The notes below the pieces were generated by a model that was given only the letters and a program-made list of their open reading frames with translations, did not search any database and had not been told where the DNA came from. Shown one piece after another: positions 60,701-64,000 of a stretch of DNA of 64,000 nucleotides (position 1 is the first letter of the stretch; every line of letters begins with the position of its first letter). Source of the DNA: JAJTFW01 sp046330075 (GTDB taxonomy: Bacteria > Bacteroidota > Bacteroidia > AKYH767-A > OLB10); contig JAXLTL010000008.1 of NCBI GenBank assembly GCA_046330075.1, positions 127,800 through 191,799 of the forward strand, written 5' to 3'. The translations under genes and the position numbers were made by a program.

Positions 60701-63700
60701 CAGGATTCGCCGGATGGTATTACTTATACCAATATTTCCGGCGCTAATGCAAATACTTTCACTACGCCTACTCTTACAGCCTATCAGTATTACCGGGCGG
60801 TCATTGTGGATGCCAACAATAACGTTTGCGTACAACCGTCAAAGCTGATCAATGTAGGAATTCCTACTGTGAACAGCACTACGCCTGCTTCACGATGTGG
60901 TTCGGGAACAGTTACTCTGGGTGCTTCTACTTCGTTTGGTTCAAATGCTATCTGGTATAGCGGAGCCACAGGAGGTTCTCCCATTGCAACAGGCTCTTCT
61001 TATACAACGCCTTATCTGAATACAAGCACTACGTATTATGTAGCAGCCAATACCGGAGGAACCTCTGTCACCACAGGTCGACTGACTCCACAGGCAGGTG
61101 CAGCAACTGTACTGACAACCTATGGACAGGATTTCACCATTACACAATCAATTACACTGAACAGTGTGCAGGTGATTTCTACTACCGGAACTTCCATCAC
61201 CGTTTCCTTATTCAATGCCGGCGGTGCAACGCAATTGTTTACAACAGGTGCTGTTGTTGTTCCTACCAATACAACCAACACCATCAATCTGGGTTGGAGT
61301 CTTGCTCCGGGAACCTATCGCCTGATTGCGAATGGCATGACCGGGAACTTTATTCGTGAAAACTCAACTGTAACCTATCCGATTGCCCTTTCAACTGTAG
61401 GTCAGGTGAACGGATTTGTTTCATCCATCACCGGAACTGTAACTACTACTGCAAGTTATTATTGGTTCTATTCATGGAACATCACGATAGGTTGTGAAAG
61501 TGCGCGCGTTCCTGTTACTGCAACAGTAACTCCCGGACCATCTATCACTGCTGCTTCTACCGATCTGACACTTTGTCCAGGAAGTTCCGCTGATCTGAGC
61601 GTAACCAGTCCGAATGATCCGAACTTCCAATACACATGGTCTTCAAGTCCGGCTGGTTTTACCGCGACAGGTCCCGGACCTCACACTGTTACACCGTCTG
61701 TTACTACAAAATATTATGTTGTTGCAGTTGATACAAGTACCGGTGCCAATGCAGGATGTGGAGCGGTGGATTCCATTACAGTTGTAAATACCGGTACATT
61801 AACAGCCGGTACAATTTCAGGATCGCTTGATCAGCTTTGTGTAACGGGTAATGTGGATTTCACGCTTGCCGGTGCGAATGGCGGAGTGAACCAATGGCAA
61901 ATGTCAACAGTTAGCAGTTCCGGCCCATGGACGAATGTTGGTACTGGTGCCAATACCTATAATACCGGTACGATTACCCAAACGACATTCTACCGCGTTG
62001 AGACTTCCTGCGACGCCAACGTTGTTTATTCTAATGTAGATTCAGTAATTGTAAATAATCCTACTGTATTGTCTACTACTGCGGCATCCCGTTGCGGATA
62101 TGGCACTGTAACTCTCGGTGCAACCGGTTCTTCCTCAACATTGAACTGGTATGGTTCAAACTCTCCAACCGACTACACCGTCCTCGGTACCGGAAGCAGT
62201 TTTGTTACTCCTAATATTAATTCGACCACAACATTCTACGTGGCTGCATCCGATGGTGGTGCCACATATGGATTGGGACTTCCAAACCGCGTAGGCGCAA
62301 CAACCAACAGTGGTTATTCGGATATCGGTCTTATGTTTGATGCAACTCAGGCATTCCTTCTCCAGTCTGTAGCCATTTACCCGGTTGCAACTACTCCAAG
62401 TGGAAACGTAACTGCAACCATTGCACTTAAAAATTCAGCAGGCACCATTCTTCAGAGTGTTACTGTAAGTGTTCCGACATCAGCAAGCCCTGGTATCAAA
62501 ACCCTGATACCTTTGAACTTTATTGTACCTGCAGGATCACAGCACCGATTGGTGTTTACCTCGGCTACCGGCGGAGGAATCTCCGGATTTATTCGTGAAG
62601 CCACAACTGGATATGCTTATCCTTATACCATTCCTGGTGTTGCTTCCATTACTTCTGCCTATACAAGCGGTGCCTCATCGGCCTACTATTATTACTTCTA
62701 TGACTGGAAAGTAGTAACAGGTTGTGAAAGCGCACGTGTGCCTGTTGTAGCTACCGTTACAACTCCACCGGCAATGTCGCTTACCTCAACTTATCCTGCA
62801 GTTTGTACCGGCGGTTCAACGGATATTGCTGTAAGCAGTGCCAATGACCCCAACTATGTGTACACCTGGACATCAAATCCTGCCGGATTCAGTCAGTCAG
62901 GAAACGGACCATTCACCGTTAGTCCGACATCAACCACTTCATACATCGTTCAGGCTGTTGACACCAGCAGCGGATCAACAGGTGGTTGCGTGAATCGTGA
63001 TAGTGTTGTTATTGTTGCTGGCGGAACATTGAGTGCGGGCGTACTCAGTGCCTCACAAACCAATCTTTGTGTAAATGGAAATAGTACTACCGTTTTATCG
63101 GTTGTAGGAGCAAGCGGAGGATTGATTCAATGGCAATCGGCACCAAGTTCTACAGGTCCCTGGACAACAGTACAGACCGGAGGATTGTCATATACAAGTC
63201 CATCATTGACACAGGATACCTATTATCAGGTTGTGGTTTCTTGCAGTAATTCATCCTTAACTTCCAATCAGATTTGGGTTCAGGTTTCTAACCCAACGAT
63301 TCTATCTTCCACAGGCGCCACACGTTGCGGAACCGGAACAGTTACGCTATCAGCTTCAAGTGCTTCTCCAACGATTAACTGGTATGCAAATGCCAGCGGA
63401 GGAACAGCATTGGGCACGGGCAGCAGTTTCACGACACCTGTTATCAGTAATACAACTACTTTCTATGTGTCGGCAGCTTCAGGTACCACAACCAGTCAAA
63501 TCTCCAGTAATGGACTTCCTACTGTAACTACTTCAACTCAGAATACAGGATTGTTGTTTGATCTGAATGTGCCTGTAACGCTGAATTCAATCGATGTATA
63601 TTCCAATGCTGTTGGAACCGCTACAGTAACCATTTTGAACAGTGCGCTGACTACCATTTATACATCTCCGGCAATACCCATTTCCAACCTTGGCCTTACG

Positions 63701-64000
63701 TCTCCGCAAACACTGTCACTCGGGGTAACAATTCCCGCCGGAACAGGTTACCGGATTCTGGTCAGCAATACCGGTAATGCACTCGGATATCATACAGGTA
63801 CATTCCCGATTCCTCTTGGAAACGGCGTTGGAACAATCACCAGTGGAGCAACAGCTACCGGTACAACTACTTTAAACTATTTCGTGTACAGCATGAATAC
63901 GTCAGTGGGATGTGAGAGTTCAAGAATTCCTGTCATTGCAACAGTAACTCCTGCTCCTTCGATATCATTGGGATCGGATGTGACGATCTGTAACGGACAG
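57725..64000 (+). CDS. Giant modular surface protein, beta-helix plus Ig-like modules (3' partial)
   Basis: The frame is open for 2092 codons to the window edge. A signal peptide (FALCFILISSLQVQAQ) is followed by a right-handed beta-helix-like region (~30-540, with NITINGNLNNGTGTSRDLTI and runs of NNVI and NNIF). The rest is a series of long modules that each begin with SRCGxGTVxL; the Cys codons are at 59726, 60896, 62093 and 63326, so modules are 390, 399 and about 411 residues. Each module has Ig-like domains (YTWSSSPAGFTATGPGP) and a jelly-roll-like part (NSIDVYSNAAGTVTVSLLN). It is probably a T9SS cargo; the tail lies outside the window. Two adjacent giant genes suggest a surface-adhesin locus. 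Confidence 0.85.
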   Translation, partial: MKNVYQIRHLRRWYSVFALCFILISSLQVQAQVTVNPGGTNYASVNAAFAGINAGLHTGAVTIAINASTTEPTTPTTLAASGVGSANYSSVTIYPTVAGVSVAGTTAASRGVLEFNGADNITINGNLNNGTGTSRDLTIRNTTAITNAHTVLWFQSSATSPQLGCTNIVVKNTIIYGNADVSQTRTSTTPIQPAVSFSSNTFPTSVTSVTALNNSNITFDNNEVLRSVGGLHFGQSTTAALTGLVVTNNVIGSQTLADYTILRAIYAGNCSGALIQGNTIQNIRTTISSTAGAIEISGATGGNNTIRKNLIKGVSNTSSSGWGSAGIYIVSGSNMTIDNNVIYDLQGANYSSVTTTFNTYGIRLASGTGHKVWYNSVNLYGTISSGTSPSTSTAIAIGSTAVTGLDIRNNIFSNSQVSTVAGFQAYCIRFAASYPFTTAGNTINNNFYSVPSSNTATTSYFVGGTYTSGVTYANLGALQTATGYDASSLPLFNALAPFTANDNLVIPSGTVTGIESGGVAISGLGLPNTDFTGVNRPAGSGTAPDMGAYEFNGVPATGCNSAPSSGGTASAGSSIICAGGSTTLTATGFTSDIGITYQWVYSSVSGGPYTPLAGATNPSSANTGALSANTYFRLEVTCSNTSQMTPSNEILITVNNPQLTSTTPGSRCGVGTVNLAATSTTGIVNWYAAPSGGTPLFTGTNYTTPSIASTTTYYASAASSGTTQISNHGLPTVTTSTQNTGVLFTLNTDVTLNSIDVYSNAAGTVTVSLLNSALTTIYTSSPFPITSSGLSTPQTVPLGWAIPAGTNYRILVSNTGNSLGYHSGTFPINLGNGVGQVTNGATATGTSTLNYFVYNMNTTSGCQGPRTAVTATINTAPSISASTSIASICSGNSATLSATSSNASYDYTWNPGGLTGGSVNVSPTSTTVYTVTGTDNSGGTFNGCQEVASVTVTVIPASVSVVGNPEAICSSSGSTILSLNPASGYPAGSIQWQDSPDGITYTNISGANANTFTTPTLTAYQYYRAVIVDANNNVCVQPSKLINVGIPTVNSTTPASRCGSGTVTLGASTSFGSNAIWYSGATGGSPIATGSSYTTPYLNTSTTYYVAANTGGTSVTTGRLTPQAGAATVLTTYGQDFTITQSITLNSVQVISTTGTSITVSLFNAGGATQLFTTGAVVVPTNTTNTINLGWSLAPGTYRLIANGMTGNFIRENSTVTYPIALSTVGQVNGFVSSITGTVTTTASYYWFYSWNITIGCESARVPVTATVTPGPSITAASTDLTLCPGSSADLSVTSPNDPNFQYTWSSSPAGFTATGPGPHTVTPSVTTKYYVVAVDTSTGANAGCGAVDSITVVNTGTLTAGTISGSLDQLCVTGNVDFTLAGANGGVNQWQMSTVSSSGPWTNVGTGANTYNTGTITQTTFYRVETSCDANVVYSNVDSVIVNNPTVLSTTAASRCGYGTVTLGATGSSSTLNWYGSNSPTDYTVLGTGSSFVTPNINSTTTFYVAASDGGATYGLGLPNRVGATTNSGYSDIGLMFDATQAFLLQSVAIYPVATTPSGNVTATIALKNSAGTILQSVTVSVPTSASPGIKTLIPLNFIVPAGSQHRLVFTSATGGGISGFIREATTGYAYPYTIPGVASITSAYTSGASSAYYYYFYDWKVVTGCESARVPVVATVTTPPAMSLTSTYPAVCTGGSTDIAVSSANDPNYVYTWTSNPAGFSQSGNGPFTVSPTSTTSYIVQAVDTSSGSTGGCVNRDSVVIVAGGTLSAGVLSASQTNLCVNGNSTTVLSVVGASGGLIQWQSAPSSTGPWTTVQTGGLSYTSPSLTQDTYYQVVVSCSNSSLTSNQIWVQVSNPTILSSTGATRCGTGTVTLSASSASPTINWYANASGGTALGTGSSFTTPVISNTTTFYVSAASGTTTSQISSNGLPTVTTSTQNTGLLFDLNVPVTLNSIDVYSNAVGTATVTILNSALTTIYTSPAIPISNLGLTSPQTLSLGVTIPAGTGYRILVSNTGNALGYHTGTFPIPLGNGVGTITSGATATGTTTLNYFVYSMNTSVGCESSRIPVIATVTPAPSISLGSDVTICNGQ

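Overview
The window looks like one contig of a Bacteroidota (Bacteroidetes) chromosome. Evidence: several secreted proteins end in type IX secretion (T9SS) C-terminal sorting domains with the YPNP motif; there are SprB-type repeats, RemB/Wzi-like and other outer-membrane barrels, LytS/LytTR two-component genes, a stand-alone MnmD and TolC fused to an RND pump; and promoter -7 elements fit the Bacteroidota consensus TAnnTTTG. No marker allows a genus call.

Layout. 1-1.7 kb: the tail of a T9SS protein and a convergent BNR/YCF48-type secreted protein. 1.7-4.65 kb: an accessory patch beside tRNA-Asn(GTT), with three copies of a GIY-YIG gene in tandem 391-bp units that carry tRNA 3'-end fragments. 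An IS4-family element has inserted exactly into a GATAGCTATC palindrome there, with a 12-bp target duplication. 5-12.4 kb: a secreted M43-type metalloprotease, an orphan TPR sensor kinase, a PfkB kinase and a CarboxypepD_reg surface protein. 12.4-18.4 kb (minus strand): a heavy-metal efflux operon (small exported protein, CzcA-TolC fusion, CusB-like adaptor). 18.6-19.8 kb: a B12-binding mutase subunit and a crotonase.

19.9-28.8 kb is the most unusual region. A LytS kinase and LytTR regulator are followed by a tightly packed seven-gene operon: PqqD-like protein, ATP-grasp ligase, fold-III PLP decarboxylase, urea-transporter/M23-peptidase fusion, outer-membrane barrel, TPR protein, acylphosphatase. 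Matching direct repeats with a 21-bp period (core CTCCGATA) lie upstream of both the kinase gene and the pqqD-like gene. This is the geometry of LytTR operators and suggests that the two-component system controls itself and the operon. My inference is a metabolite-building and envelope-export or sensing pathway; its product is unknown.

28.8-37.2 kb: envelope genes (OmpA lipoprotein, a repeat protein of unknown function, RemB/Wzi-like barrel, WecA-like phosphotransferase, MltD-like transglycosylase). 37.2-43.3 kb: tRNA-Gln(TTG) followed by a repeat-rich patch, then small genes (DUF1801, an AT-rich lipoprotein, MnmD, thioredoxin, Wzx flippase, another lipoprotein) and 151-bp tandem repeats. 43.3-64 kb: exonuclease III, a large outer-membrane protein, a T9SS protein, a coiled-coil membrane protein, a 1913-residue SprB-repeat protein with lamin-tail domains nested in two SprB repeats and a dockerin-like end, and a giant modular beta-helix/Ig-like protein that runs off the window.
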